DNA of 64,000 nt from Antilocapra americana (taxonomy: Eukaryota; Chordata; Mammalia; Artiodactyla; Antilocapridae). The stretch covers positions 35,971,818 to 36,035,817 of the forward strand of contig ML662442.1 of the NCBI GenBank assembly GCA_007570785.1. The letters run 5' to 3'. The number at the start of each line of letters is the position of its first letter. Positions within the stretch are counted from its first letter, which is position 1. The notes beneath the pieces were generated by a model. It searched no databases, had not been told where the DNA came from, and saw only the letters and a program-made list of their open reading frames with translations. A program made the translations under genes and the position numbers. Of the stretch, positions 1 to 13,275 are shown piece after piece.

Positions 1-494
1 ATATCAAGGTCCCTCTATGAGTCCCCATGATTGATAAGATTCAGCCTAGGGCTGAGGAGAGTGGAGAGCTGTCTGGGGACTCAGTTCTGCCTGAATATGT
101 GCAGAAGGGCTCTGGGCCCCTTTAGGAATGTGAGGCTTGGAATGAACCCTGAAAGCTGCTTGTCAAAGACTACTGCTTGATTGATGAGGAAACCAGGCTG
201 CACAGTGTTGGAGTGACATAGTCCATACCACTTGGCTGCTCAGCAGCCTTGTTAAAGCTATGCCACTGCTTCCAGACCTTCTCTAAACCAGGTGCCTGGG
301 ACCAAGATGTCCTAGAAACTTGGAATCTAGCCCTAAACTAGATCACTTTTCACTAGATCACTTTTCTTCAAGAAAAGAACACTGTAAGCCATAGTGTAAA
401 AAATAAAACCTGTAGGACATAGCAATGCCCAGCTCCTATTACATCACTAAAATTTTCAGATCATTAAATCTGTCTTCTAATAAGGAACAGAACA

Positions 495-880
495 TTCTTC
501 TCAAAAGGCAGAATGGGATAGTCAGGTCCAAGTCTACTGACTGGGTGACTCTGGACAAGTTACTTAAATTCTGTGAGCCCAAGGTCCCTGGTGGTTCAGT
601 GGTAAAGAATCGCCTGCCAAGCAGGAGATGCAAGTTTGATCCCTGGGTCAGGAAGATCTGCTGGAGGAGGGCATGGCAACCCACCCCAGTATTCTTGCCT
701 GGGAAATACCATGGACAGAGGAGCCTGGTGGGCTGAAGTCCATGGGGTCACCAAAGAGTCAGACATGACTTAGCAACTAAACAACAAAGGTTTCTTAACA
801 ATATAATATCCTACTGTGCAGATTGAATGAAATGCCATATGTGAAGTTCCAAGCAGAAAATAAGTTCTTTGTAAATGGTA
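495..880 (+). mobile_element. MIR SINE remnant, split by a younger Bov-tA SINE
   Basis: The segment before 581 has the MIR core pattern (a 'gactctggacaagttactta' block followed by 'tctgtgagcc'). The segment after 787 resembles the MIR 3' part ('gattgaatgaaatgc'). The Bov-tA copy at 581-787 sits between the two halves. The match is diverged, so the ends are approximate. Confidence 0.5.
581..787 (+). mobile_element. Bov-tA type ruminant SINE
   Basis: This copy has the tRNA-derived head ('ccctggtggttcagtggtaa', then a B-box-like 'tttgatccctgg') followed by the BovA body ('cagtattcttgcctgg', 'gacagaggagcctgg', 'aaagagtcagacatgact'). This composite is restricted to ruminants and is mobilised by the BovB LINE. 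Orientation is plus. It interrupts an older MIR. Confidence 0.9.
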
Positions 881-1744
881 GCCATTGTTACAATTCATTG
901 TGCTTGTTTTTCTACTAACCCACCTTAATCCAAATTTAACTGTTTGTGTCAAAGGAGGTGAGAAGATCTTGGTTCTAGAGTCTGAAGAAAAAGCAAACAG
1001 GTGGCAAACAGAGCCCCGCCCCCTTGACCTCTGTGTTAGATTTAATTCCTCCTTGTGTTGGGGTACAGACTACCTGTTATAACAACAAGACCCCAGTTCA
1101 CGCCCCTAGAAAACTAGTGGCTCATGCAGGATAGGTGTTCTTGCCACTCATGTTACGGTCAGAGATCAGAGCTTTGGGTGGTCAAGCTGAGTTTCACAAG
1201 GCCATCCGGGCCCCACGTCGTGCTGCTCTGCTCTTCCTTGGTGGGTTGCCATCCTCTGCCTGGTTAATGCCAGTTTACCAGCACCACATTCACTTTCCAG
1301 CCCACAGGAAGTAGGAAAGAGAAAGGAGGGCAGCCCACTCTCTCTTGAGGAACGCAAGAGTTGAGTATATCACACCCACTCTCAACCAGTTGTCCAGAAT
1401 TAAATGACAGGGCCACACCGTAGCTGCAAGGGAGTCTGAAAATGTGGTCTCTAGCTGCCTAGCCAAATACCTAGCTAAAATTCTGTTACTGTGGGAAGAA
1501 GTGGGGTGGAATTGGTGGGACAGCTCTCCCTCACCAGCTTTCATCCACCCGCTACTCCTTTATTTTCAGTGATGCAGATTTGGACCTCTGACCCTTCAGG
1601 CCCAGGGCAACCATATCTGATACCAGAATCCTGCAAGCTCTCTTAAAAAGGCAAGATAAACAGCTGTGCTGTCTTTAAGGAAATAATCTCAGATTCAGTA
1701 ACTCCATAACACATCTCGCAGTGAAAAAAAAAAACAACTCATAC

Positions 1745-1768
1745 ATATATATATATATATATATATAT
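1745..1768. repeat. (AT)12 microsatellite
   Basis: Twelve uninterrupted AT units, preceded by ATAC. Length is likely to vary between individuals. Confidence 0.95.
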
Positions 1769-4700
1769 GCCAAGTGAAAAGTCAATATTGAATTGCTTTT
1801 ACCATAAAATGTATGGTGGTATGTAAACTAAGTCTTCCCTTTTTTGGATTTGCTAACATAAATTTGGCTGGCTTTTGCCTGCCAAGTAGATCATCAACGA
1901 GTGGTCTGGCCCACATAACCCAAATTCCTTCCACACAATGTGGCCACAATTTGTCATCCCAGATCCTAGTTTAATAGCTCCCAGGGAAAGCATCACTGAT
2001 CGCTTTCATTGGGTTCCATGTTCTCTTCCTCCTACTTATTATCTCTCTTCTTTAATTTCCTTGTGTCTGTGTTGGCATTCAACTTTGTGTCTGTGAGTGA
2101 GACCTCTTGAGAGAGCGTCACTGAAGCAGGTACCACATAATCAAGCTCCCTGGGCTCACCACGGGTGAGGAAATTAAACTCAAGGGGAAGGCAGAGACTG
2201 TTCTCATTTCCTTTAGGCAGAGATGGCAGGAGGAGGCTGCCCAGAGGCAGCTGGCCTCTATGCAATCTTTGTTCCCATCACCACCCTCACAGTTGTTCCC
2301 TGTCCCAGTGGAGGCCGTGGAATTAGGGGTCTGTTTTCTGATAGCCACTTTATCAGCATTCACACCAAAACAGCTGCCAAGAAGCTTTGAAATTCTAAAC
2401 CACTGCAAGGGATGCAAAAGTTATGGCTGCTGGTGTTGCTGATTCCTTTCAACTTGAGAAAGTACCAACATAAAGATCCAGGGGAGGAGGGACCAGGTTT
2501 CATGTGCTTCTTCAAAGAAAAGGCCTCAGCCTCAGTTCCAGAAACACAGTGCAAATGGCCCCACCACCAGATTCTCAGGGAAGGAGATTTTGACGGGCTC
2601 TGACTTCATAAACCAGATACATAATCAGTGGAAAGCGAAGCTGGGGTCAACACAGACACGTGCTCAAAGACAAAAAAGAAGAAAGTGAAATATGCTTACT
2701 CAGAGTCCATTCTGTTTCTTTAAAGGAATGGATCTTCCTGGCTGGAACTGGTGAATTAAAGGAAAAAAGAATTCACTGTTTTTTGAAAGGAAGAGGCCCT
2801 ATTTGCAGAATGGCAAGGAACCTCTATAGACCCTGGAAAGACTGGCAGAGCTAGTTTTTGTCCAGCCCTGGAGAGCAAACCCCCTCGGCTTTCATTCTCT
2901 GGGTTGGCAGGGAGGGGACATTGATGACGCCTGTTCAGGCAGCTGCTCCGTGCTGGTGTGTTTTCTTGTGGCTCTGCCAGGTGACAGCCTGACCCTCGGC
3001 CCTCAGCCAGTTCAGCCCAGAAAGCCAGTGTCTGCCACCATGGCCCAGATGTGACACTGGCTTTCCTGTTTCTCTTTGCTGATTCACAAATAGAAGCCTA
3101 CATTTTTGTTTTTATTTTTGTTTTCCTGTAATTGTTTTTCGATACCAGGGCCAAGGAGAGTGGAAAGAGGCTTGACCCCAAAGATCTACATTAGGAAGAA
3201 ACATCTCTGTTGGAACTTTTGTGTTTCTGAAAAACTTCAGGTCAAATAAACCTCTGTTGGTTATTGTTCCAAGCCCTGCTTGGATTGCCCCCAGATTCTA
3301 GGGCTTGTGGCTCAGAAGTCAAGGCCTCAGAAGGCTGAACTTTCCAACAGGAAAGGGTGAAGGCAACAAGAAGACAAGTGAGAGCAAAATTCAGAACTTT
3401 TCTGTCTGGTGCTCCAAGCAAGTCCCTTTGCCTGTAACAAGCATCCCTAGAACAGCAGTACTTTGCTTCACCCTCCACCCTCTTGGATCCGTGCCCATGT
3501 GCAGTCTTCAGGCCTACACTCACAGAGAGGTCCTACAGATCCTCCATAACCAGAGCCCCTTGATTGGGTTTCAAGGGTGACTTAAGTATTATCATCCCAA
3601 GTTTACTGGGTTTCCCCAGCCACCTAGGAACTTGGGACCTAGAGATTCTCGAGAACCCACTCAGCTAGCCACCCTACTCCTGGTTCTGTTAGCCCAGATT
3701 CTGCCACTCGCCATCTCCACAGTCCTCTGAGTCAATTGTATATCACAGCTTTGCTTATTCTGTGCCCCTAATTAGATTCCTCTGGGGGCTCTATGTCCGT
3801 TCACCACCCACTCTCAGTTCTGCTCCCCCATTGCCCACTTCCCAGCACCGATGTGATGAAAACACACTCAGAAGTTTCTGTGTCCTTTGGTACCTTTTAT
3901 CTTGACAACTTCTGGAAGGAGCGGTTGCCTCTTAGTAGCCTTGGGAATCAATCACTGTCTCTCCCTCTCTTAATTTTTCGGTTCACAATGCATACATCAT
4001 CATTTTATGGTTGTTATCCACTTATACACAAATTAAGTCAGTAATTGATGAGAGTAAAAGGACCTTTCTTACCAACAAGTCATGATGATTTATTCTCAAT
4101 TTTAAAAATGGTGGATTCTCAGTATAGAAAATCTGAGAAACAAAGAAACCAAGAAGAAAGGATATTGCCCATAACGTTATCCCCTGCACATAACCAGCAA
4201 GCATATCTTTCCTTCCAAAGATTTCTCTAGGCGTTTGTTACCCTCGCAATGGTGTGACCCTTCCTATTATATCAGGAGCATTTTTTCCATGTTAGTAATA
4301 ATCTTCTTTAAGCATAAGTTTTAACTTCTGTTTAACTTTACATTATGGCCTTACAATATACGTAGCTATTGTCTTCTTATTAAATAATTAGCACACTTTA
4401 TAATTTTTTGAATTATAAGTAACACCTCATAGGATCTCTTCATGTGTCACTTTTTAAAAAAGCATCTCTCTAGCACAGATTCAGAGGTTAAAGAGAAGAC
4501 CCATTTTTAAGTTTTGTTGGGGTTTTTTTTTTAATATTGCCCAGTTGGCTTATAAAAAGCTACATGCTAACTCCTGGTCTTCTGTCAGCAGTGTATGAGA
4601 ATAGTCATCACTACTGGGCAAATATCTTCTTAAAATTTCATTAACTTAGAGGTGAAAGTAACTCACCAATCTAAATTGTGTTGCTTTGATTACCACTGAA

Positions 4701-4837
4701 GGGAAATATATTTTAAGGTTGTTTTTTACTTTCTTTGAATTGCCAGCTCACATGCTTTCCTATTTACCTAATCTTAGAGTTTTTTTATCTGTATAAATTC
4801 CTTATATGTTAAAATGTTAACCCTAGAGAACTGAAAG

Positions 4838-5290
4838 CATATGTCCACACAAAAGCTTGTTCATGAATGTTTACAGCAGCATTATTCATAATAGCCAAAA
4901 GTGGGAACAACCCACATGTCTATCAGCTGATGATCAATAAACAAGTGATATATCCATACAATAGAGTACTTTTCAGCCATAAAAAGGAATGAAGTACTAA
5001 GCCACCTATGAATGTTATGCCAAGAAGCCAGTCAGAAAACCAACATATTGTACAGAAGAGGTAAATCCATAGAGACATAAAGTAGATTGGTGGTTGCCAA
5101 GGGCTAGGCTGAGAATGGGATGGGAAATAATTGCTTAATGGGTACATGTTTCTTTTGGGGGTGATGAAAATGTTGGAATTAGATAGTGGTAATGGTTCCT
5201 TTGCAAATATATTAAAAACACTAAACTGTACACTTCAAGAGGGTGATTTTATGGCATATGAATTATATCTCAATAAAAATAAGACAAAAT
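4838..5290 (+). mobile_element. L1 (L1M group) LINE 3' end
   Basis: The 3' end of an old L1 is recognisable in order: 'gcattattcataatagccaa', 'cagccataaaaaggaatgaa', 'gtggttgccaagggctaggc', 'gatgaaaatgttggaattag' and the terminal 'gaattatatctcaataaaa'. It is strongly 5'-truncated and non-coding. The exact subfamily was not determined. Confidence 0.87.
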
Positions 5291-6664
5291 TTTAAAGTGC
5301 TAACCACAAGGACTTTTTCCATGGTCCAAGAAGTGACAGGGGAAGGTTTGAAGAACAATCAGTGCCCTATTTCTTTCTGAACCATTTGTTTGGCATGGAC
5401 AGTTTAAATCTACCTTTATTTTTATCACCATTCACTCTTGCCTTAACCTTGACATCCAAAAGTGAAGTGAATGTAAGAAGAAAGTGTTCTTCACTCCTTT
5501 TGGAGCTTTTCCATGGTTTGCTATTAAAACCTCATTTGTCCATTTGGGTTTGGGAACGGTTCCAGCAGTTAGCTGACTGCAGTGTTAAATCTCACCATTG
5601 GGGTCTAATGCTTCCATTTCTTTTTATTAAGTGCTTGTGGGTCCCTGGGCGTCAGGGAATGGAAGGTTGTACAGAGGGAAAGAGAATGTGCTGCGTCGGT
5701 ATAAGCTGCCGCCTAGCAGCCTGAGGGTCATTTGAACAGGATAAGCCAGAAAGAGGAAGCCAGCAGCTATTCTAGGTGCCAGGAACGTGGCTTTTTCTTA
5801 AAGTAATGTGACATTTTAAGAGTGATTTCTATTAGCTCGGTTCCCTTGCTGGGGTATGGAACAAGGTCCTTCCTCCTCACCCTCCAAAGGCCGTTGTTGC
5901 GAAGCCGAGTGTCAGTGATCAGTGAGTCCAACTCCACCTCTTACCATCTCTGAATCCAACTTTTAACTTGGTTTTTCAACAGGCTGTGGTTCTGCCACTG
6001 TTGCCTGTGGCAAGTGTCTGCCTTGTAGATGTTCCTCCTTTTACTTCTTCTCACCACAGAGATGTAGTATTATTTTATCACCTGTGTCTGGTAGGGGGGC
6101 TTTCGCTCTCAGGGCTCCCCAGAGTAGAAATTGTCAGTGTTGTGCTTGGAGGAAGCATTACTTGTGTACAGCTCAGTTTATGCCGTTAACATGTTCCAGA
6201 AAGTTTACATAATGTAAAGCGCATCATGTTTTCAGTACAGTAGGACAGCTCTGTTTTACAGTAAGGAGCCCCATGCTGACTCCTTTCTGGTGTCTATAAA
6301 TATCCTGCCACATCTAGAAAGTATCAGGAAACTAAAGGCTGCTCTAATGTCACTGGCACAAACGTTCATTAAGATGCCAAACCACATCAAGGAAGCTGGT
6401 GACTCACCACACCCGGTGTGGTCCCAGCACCTTGCTGAGCCCGCTGTCTCGGGGGGTGGGCTGGGAATGTGGAGGAGCAGGGCCCAGTCCCTGAAATCAG
6501 GGCAGCCACTAGTCATGCACATGAGGTTGGGTTCTGTGGAGTCAGGGACCTTCTCCACCGGTCTCTCCCTCCACTGCTTCCACCCTGGTGCCCACACCCT
6601 TGAGTGGACTGACCCAGATTCCATGGGGCAGGAGGCAAGGCTAGTGTAGAGGCTCCGTGGGCTG

Positions 6665-6865
6665 GCCATGAAATCAGCCTGTCTGGCTTCAAATCCCATC
6701 TCCACCCCTGACTGAGCTGTGGACAAATTCCCAAACCTCTCTGATCCTCCATTGTACAGTGAGAGCAAATAGCAATCCCCCATCTTAGGGCTGTCATGAA
6801 AATTTAGTGAGAAGACACATTCTGGTACCTACATAGCACAGCACCTGGCTTGCAGTGCACCTTCG
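6665..6865 (+). mobile_element. MIR SINE
   Basis: MIR-like order of blocks: 'ctggcttcaaatccc', a 'gagctgtggacaaattccca' core, 'ctctctgatcctccat' and a 'agcacagcacctggct' 3' end. Ancient mammalian SINE, diverged. Confidence 0.75.
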
Positions 6866-6944
6866 CTTGATAACGGTCGTCACTGCTGAGATTGGGAGCC
6901 TTCATCTCTGTGATGCCCCATCCCACCAAAATATAATAAGTATT

Positions 6945-7345
6945 TGTTTTCTGTTGCCCTGTAACAAATTATGACAAACTTGCTGATTTAAAACAACGCC
7001 CGTTTATCAGCTAATGGTTCTGAGTCACGAGTCCAGACGTAATGTGGCTGCTCTCTCTGTTTGCAAGGCTGAAATCAGTGTATTGGCTAATAGCATTCTC
7101 ATCTGGAAGCTTGAATGGGGAAGAATTCATTTCCAGGTTTTTTAGGCTTCTTGACCCAATTCAGTAGTTCCTTGTGGTTGTAGGACTGAGGTCCTGGTTT
7201 CTTTGCAATCTGCCAGGTGGGGGCTATTCTCAGCTCCTAGAGGCCACCCATATTCCTGGCCACATAACTCCTGCCTTCAAAGCCAGCAGTGGAAAATATC
7301 CCTCCCATGAAATGCTTCTCACACTTTGAATCTACTTCTCAAAAA
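6945..7345 (+). repeat. Old interspersed repeat of uncertain family
   Basis: The opening 'ccctgtaacaaattatgaca' followed by 'gatttaaaacaac' resembles a widespread mammalian repeat consensus ('TGTAACAAATTACCACAAAC...TTAAAACAAC'). I could not assign the family name with confidence. It ends near an A-run at 7339-7352. Confidence 0.4.
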
Positions 7346-9914
7346 AAAAAAAAGCCAGTCCCTTACAAGGGTTCACATGATGTCAGGTCTATCTAGGATA
7401 ATCCCTCTTCAATTAAAATCAACTGTGCCAAATAAGAGACCCTAAATACAGGAGCCATGATCCCATCATCCACAAATCCCAGGAACTATCCAGGGCTTAT
7501 CTTCAGGAGGTGGGAATCTTGGGCACACCTTAGAGTTATGCACCACCTTTTCAGCAAAGCATGTACCTCACACCTGCCTTCCAGTTGGCACCAAAAAGAG
7601 GATTTTCTCTCACTGGCATGGTCTTTTGGGTTCGTTTTTCAAAACTGGGCTGCAGCCACTGGCTGGACCCAGCACCAATGCTGTGTGTGGTTCAGACCTC
7701 AAGTCTTTACATCTCTAAAATGCCATCTCAGCTGTGAGCTTTTCCCTGCTTTGAGGAGTATTTGTGCTTCAAAAAGGGTCGAGCATGGTCCTGATCTCTC
7801 TCCAGCCTTCCCAGTCATCCCTGGTCCCTCTGTCCCGGCTGTCCTCATAAGACAGCACTGACCGCACTGCCTGCAGGGGGTCAGGACCCAGGGTCGCACG
7901 GAGAGGAGAGCCATGTCGTAAAAGATTTGAAAACGCTGAGACACTGGAGTGACTGATACTGTGGCCCAACTATTACTGCTCCCAAGTGAGGCCCTCCTCT
8001 GTCTCCAAATGTCCTGCTTCCAGCTGTTCCATAGGGAAAGCTAAGGAACTTAGCTTCCCCAGACTCTCAGGGGATTAGTTTCCCCCTCAAGGACACAGAA
8101 ATATACCTCAGGTTGATTCTTGTGGGTATTTCCAGTCTTACAAGGATCAAGAGTTCCCTGCCATGAGTCTTCTGTCCTGAAGTCAGTCCATTGCCCATGT
8201 GACTCTGCCACATCTTATCCATTTGCCTTACTGTTGACTAAAAAAGGGTGTTTGGTTGTGAAGCTGCCAGTTTTTGCTTTTCCCCAGAGAAGTCGATGCA
8301 GCTGTGCAGTCAGTCTACAGTTGAGCTTTGAATATCTTTCCAGCTGTCCCCAGCTCAGTTATTTATGTTTGGTTTCCAGGTTCTTAGTTTAGTTCCCTTG
8401 CCCGTTCTTTCACTTTCATTGTGATACCCACCCAGGTAGAGCAGAGAGCAGCTAAAGGGATGGTAAATGAGAGCCCCAGCAATCATGCCACATCAGAGCC
8501 CAGGCCCGTGTGGTCTTCCTGTCACTCTCCAGAGTCTGGGCTGTCAAGAGCCTTGAAGCCACTTACGTCTGAGGGCTCTTCTCTTCTCCACACACCCACC
8601 TCGGTTGATTTCTGAGGCAGAGCACTTACATTGTTGAAATTGTTTGTTGTCAGTTTCACCTTCCTCCTCCTGCTAGCCTATTTGTGTGTCTCAAGGGGAA
8701 ATAATTTGCTATTTGCAGAAGACTGCCAGTGGCTCTTTTCTTTTTCTGGTACTTAGCTCTCGAACCGGCCTGAAATCTCACAAGTCCTGCTGTGATATAA
8801 CCTAGGCATACAGGTGTTGCTTCATTGATTGGCCTATGAGGAAATGCGGACGAATCTGTGTTTAATCTGCATCTAGCCAACCAGACTGGGTTCTATGGCA
8901 TTGGTGGAGGGAATGTACATTCCACCAGACTCATGCCTGTGCCCAGAGTAGCGGATAGGTTCCATCCTTCATGTCAGCTTCCGTGAACCACTCAAGGGCT
9001 ATGTGAAAAAGGATTCTGAGGCCACCCATGTAATGGATGGATGATGTCCATCATTCTCACAGAAGGGGGCGTGCAAGTCCTGGGATGCTTCTTTCTTTAG
9101 TGATTTCTGCCCATTATTTCACGCTCTTATGGCACATATGAGAGCACCTACAAGACTAAGGAAATTTTAAGTAAATCAGGTTTTATTTACATAGTAGAAG
9201 CAGAGCCCCTCTGTTTGCAGAAGGATTGGAGAATAGGGATCTTCAAGCTCTAATCTATACCCTGACCGCAGGTACACGATCCTGCTGGTCAAAGTGCTGT
9301 GCGTCCGTTTTTTTCTAGGTATGGTAATGTGCAGGGGAGAATGGTCATGACATAGGGTTTACTGACCAGAGTACTCCCAGGGCCCCACTTTCAAATGGCA
9401 TTATTCAAAGTTTCCCAGTGCCGCACAGATCTTGAGCTAGTGTATTAGTGTGTTATATGTTCACGATGGATGCACAGCATGGGCCATAAAAGCCACACTA
9501 CAGAACTGTACATAATCAGGGTGTTTTTATTTTAACCTGAATGCTCAGAACTTTTCTTCATGGCAAGGAGCCTGAAGTCACACTCAATACAACTCATAGC
9601 ATCTTCTGACCCTTTCATCAGGAAATGGTTAGTCTGACCACCTCAAGTGGGAGAAAGAAGACCACAAGTTCTTATACAAACAATATCATTGAAATCAGCT
9701 TTTAATGACTTGAGCCTGCATTTCCTGATTTATTTCCTTTTCTTCATGTTTGTCAACAAAGTGAAGAGGGTAAGCAAGGTCCGTGCCGAAACATTTCTTA
9801 TACAAAATTGCGAGCACATGAAGGGGTAACTGAGCTGTCCTTTCTAGAAAAGAGAATTGTTTTCTCCAAAACGATTCAGATTGAGTTTGGGGTTTCTGCA
9901 TTTAATCCTGTAAT

Positions 9915-10045
9915 ACATAACTTATTGAGCACCTACTGTGTTTCAGACACTGTTCTGGGCACTGGGGATGCAATTATGAAACAAAAACTGAGGAATAATC
10001 AGCTGCTTCCAAGGAGCTTACTATTTGCTTCCTTCCATTATTTCA
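9915..10045 (-). mobile_element. L2 LINE 3' end
   Basis: Reverse-complement L2 3' end: 'ttattgagcacctactgtgt', 'cactgttctgggcactgggg' and 'ccaaggagctta'. Short, ancient and non-coding. Confidence 0.7.
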
Positions 10046-10549
10046 TAGAATTATATAAAAGCTGTTAAGCATTTATTACAGTGGTAATACTTTTTTTAGT
10101 AGATTTTTTTCTTTTTGGGTAGTTGTGAGTTACATTTTATTTGGGGCACAATGAAGACTGCAGCCCCAGAGGCAGCACCTTAGATAGCTCTGAGAGACTG
10201 GTCCCAGTAGATTCGTGAAGGATTTTTTTTTTTCTTAGTTTGGTTAGAGGTAGGGATCTATTTTCAATAGGTTTCTGATGTAGGGTTTTGTTTTGATGGA
10301 ATTGAAAGAGTAGTTTGTAGTGAGAGTTCTCAGTGGTCTTAGACTGTTTACTCTGTCACAAGGAATGAACTTCTCGAGAAAAAAAAAACAGCACTTTACG
10401 TCAATTTTTAAAATCGCCTTTTTCGCCCCAGCACACCTGTTCTCCAAAGGAAGGCATTCTGGATTTCAGTGTTAATCACATGCATATAAGGAAAACGGCT
10501 CTTCTACTGTTTCAAAGGTAGCGCTATAACTTCTTTCTTCTTCATAAAT

Positions 10550-10751
10550 CAGGATTTCTCAACCTTCATGCATTCACATTTGGGGCCAGGTAATTCTTTG
10601 TTGTTAGAGGCTGTCCTGTTCGCCAAGGAGGCTTCGCAGTACCCTTGGTCTCTTGCCACTGAATACCAGCAGTCCTCCTTCCCCTCAGGTTGTGCAGCCG
10701 CCATGTCCCTTGGTCCTGGGCCGCAAAGTCACTCTCAGCGGAGAACCACTG
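10550..10751 (-). mobile_element. MER20-type hAT-Charlie DNA transposon
   Basis: The element starts with 'caggatttctcaacc' and ends with 'gagaaccactg', matching hAT-type terminal inverted repeats. The interior matches MER20 ('ttggggccaggtaattcttt', 'gaggctgtcctgtt'). The flanks are tcataaat (10542-10549) and gcataaat (10752-10759), an 8-bp target-site duplication with one mismatch, as expected for hAT elements. Non-autonomous and non-coding. Confidence 0.85.
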
Positions 10752-11739
10752 GCATAAATGATGTGATTCTGTGATTCAGGTCACACGTCCTCTAATTATA
10801 GCAGCTCAGTGGAATCCCTGAGAAAAGCACCTAGGACAAGCAGTGTTTTCTGTTGGTCTTTGTAAAAAGCTCAGGGCAACGTTCCACCATGAAAGAGTTA
10901 ATATGAAGTGAGCAAGATATTTACCAGTCTTGTGAAATAACACCAACAACAAATGATGAAAATCCTTCAGCCAATCATGCCTTGGAGATACTTTGCATTT
11001 CCTATTGGAAACTTGTTAAAAAATCATATTCGTTTACCATAAGTTAGAGAGCATGTTGGACAGAGTACACTGTAAGTTAATCTGGAATGATTTACGCATA
11101 AATGTGTTCCAGATTTGGTGAGCTCAGCTCGAGCAGCAGGCGGCTTGTTTCCAAACATTTCCATTCTCAGGAACTGACATTCAGTTCAATAAGTATTTAT
11201 TGAAACATGTAATGTGAGAGGGCCTTAAACAGTCTGATATTGCTTCCATGACCCCAACCAGCAGGAAAGCAGTGCTCAGAAAAGTGCCCCCCTCAGAGTC
11301 TCTGTGTCTGATGTGGCACCCCCATTTTGGTTTGCAAGATATAGAGAGACGCTAGCTCTTTCCTTGCCCTTCACCGCCTCGGGTCCCTTCTTGTCCTGTA
11401 CCAGCTGTACTCTCCCCAGTGGATACATGTAATTACACATGATGTCATGTGTTTCTTATTTAGTTCTTTGGTCCCAAATGGGCCACTTTTCAGAGCTTTG
11501 GCAGGAACATCCATAGCATTTTCTACCTCCCCGCTGTCAGCTGGACAGGGTGTTACAGGGTATTGCAGCCCAAAGTGGGGTCATTTAACCAACTCACCTT
11601 CCGTTTTTTAATCTTCTTCACTTACACATGCCAATAGATTCTAAAACACAGGGCACACTGCTGATAAAAGTTGCTGGAAGATGGGTTGGCTTTGAGGCAG
11701 AAAGGATAAAAAGGAAAGAGTGGGTTAAAGAATTTCCCT

Positions 11740-12045
11740 CATTCAATTGCTCTTTATTGAGCACCCACTATGTGCCAGCCACTGGCAATATAGCAATGAC
11801 AAAAATGGACAGGACCCTGCTTTCCTGGCACTCACAGTCTATTGGGCAATGAGACAAGCAGACAGGCCATGTTTACATATGGCGCAATAGATGCTGTAAT
11901 GAGAGAAACCAAGATGCCATATGAGCACTGAGGAAGAGCAGCACCCCAGCCTGGAGGGTGGAGGGGGAATCAGAGAAGGCTTTGCAGAGGAAGTGGTGTC
12001 TTAACTGAGACATGAAGGTAATATTGTGTATCATAGAGGGAGAAG
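11740..12045 (-). mobile_element. L2 LINE 3' end
   Basis: Reverse-complement L2: 'tttattgagcacccactatg', 'ctggcactcacagtctattg', then the upstream L2 part ('agagaaggctttgcagagga', 'gtcttaactgagacatgaag'). A CHR-type SINE follows directly and the L2 may continue beyond it. Confidence 0.7.
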
Positions 12046-12049
12046 GAGG

Positions 12050-12185
12050 GACTTACTTCCCAGTGGGCCAGTGGTTAAGTTCACCTTCCAATGCAGGGAG
12101 TATGGGTTGAGTCCCCAGGCAGGAGGCTAAGATCCCATACACCTCTGTGGCCAAAAAAACAAAACATAAAACAGAAACAATATTG
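12050..12185 (+). mobile_element. CHR-type tRNA-derived SINE
   Basis: Starts 'acttacttcccagtgggcca' and continues with 'ttccaatgcagggagtatgg', a B-box-like 'gggttgagtcccc' and a 'tggccaaaaaaacaaaac' tail. This is the cetartiodactyl CHR family layout, which lacks the BovA body. Plus orientation. Confidence 0.75.
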
Positions 12186-13264
12186 TAACAAAGACTTTTT
12201 TTTTAATGATCCATATCAAAAATCAGCAGGAGAGGACAAAGAGATTCAAAGCCATATTCCAAGGACAAAAGGGAAGAATAGAATCTAAAGCACTGAGAAG
12301 TTAAACAAGTTTGGATGGTAGAGTGAGAGACAGGAGGACTGAGAAGTAAAGGAAGAGGAGCCAGTGACGGAAGAGCTTCAGGACTCTTACGAGAACACGT
12401 GGGTCTTGGCCGATGCCCTTTACTAAGACCAGCCCAGACACAGTAGGTTTGGGTGGAAGGAGGAGGGGGTGACAGTAACTCAAGTTTTAATTCACCACTA
12501 ATTCTAGAACATGGGAATGAGCTTTTAAGTGTTTCTGAAAGATGTCAAAAGCTAATGGAAATTTTAAAAGGTAATTAGCCTGTTTAAATGATTTTGTGAC
12601 TGTAGGCTATCATGACATCCTGCAAATACACTCAGACCTCTTAGCTTCTGCCAACTATATTTTTTTCATCCAGTGATTATTTCTTAATTTTGATACTTAT
12701 CATCTTATTGCTTAAAATTTACCAAATGTGTGTCTGTGAATGAGTACCCATGAATGAAGATGTACAGTGAGCTGTTTAAGGGCTATATTCTGGCTCTTCC
12801 AACACTCCTGTATTCTCTTTAGATTTCCTTTGCTGTGATGGAGGTTTTTATTCTGATGTTTTATTCTAGTACTGCACGGACTCATTTTTGACAGCATACA
12901 CTATTTTTTTTTAAGGTGACTAGAGAAAAGCAAGTTATATTATTGGACAGTCTTTAGGCAGGTATCTGATATTACAGGATTGTAAGGGTGCAGACCTCAC
13001 GTGAGGGAAAATACTGCATGGTGAACATCCTGCTCTGTGTGATCCCATCGCCCAGAGCATGTGAGGAATAAATGTGATGGCCAAGTTAAGGGCACTGAGA
13101 GTGCTTCCAGCCGTCAACCCCGGCCACTGCTTTCCGTGGCCCTCTAGGCCTGAAATACCGCATGCCGCATGCCGAGCTTTGTAAAAGATTCCCCTTTACC
13201 GTCAAGCAACCCAGCCACTGGAGGCATCCAAGTTCACGTGCCTCTTTCTGTTTGTTTTCCACAG

Positions 13265-13275
13265 GAATTTAGATA
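13265..13275 (+). other. FYN: FYN exon 2, 5' untranslated part
   Basis: Eleven untranslated bases separate the acceptor AG (13263-13264) from the ATG. The start context has A at -3 and G at +4, a good Kozak match. The remaining 5' UTR must come from exons outside the window or not recognised in it. Confidence 0.9.

Larger units (their letters stand above)
1..13264 (+). other. FYN: Non-coding sequence upstream of the first FYN coding exon (intron 1 or upstream)
   Basis: No exon could be recognised here. The stretch ends in a pyrimidine-rich tract and an acceptor AG at 13263-13264, so at least its 3' part is an intron that separates a 5' untranslated exon outside the window from exon 2. It holds SINEs, MIR, L1, L2 and MER20 remnants that are listed separately. 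Sequence between them appears unique with no open frame resembling a known protein. A small untranslated exon could be hidden here and would not be visible by reading alone. Confidence 0.85.

Noticed and set aside
6256..6783. Open frame of 175 codons on the minus strand
   Set aside because: It runs through part of a MIR element and shows no recognisable motif.
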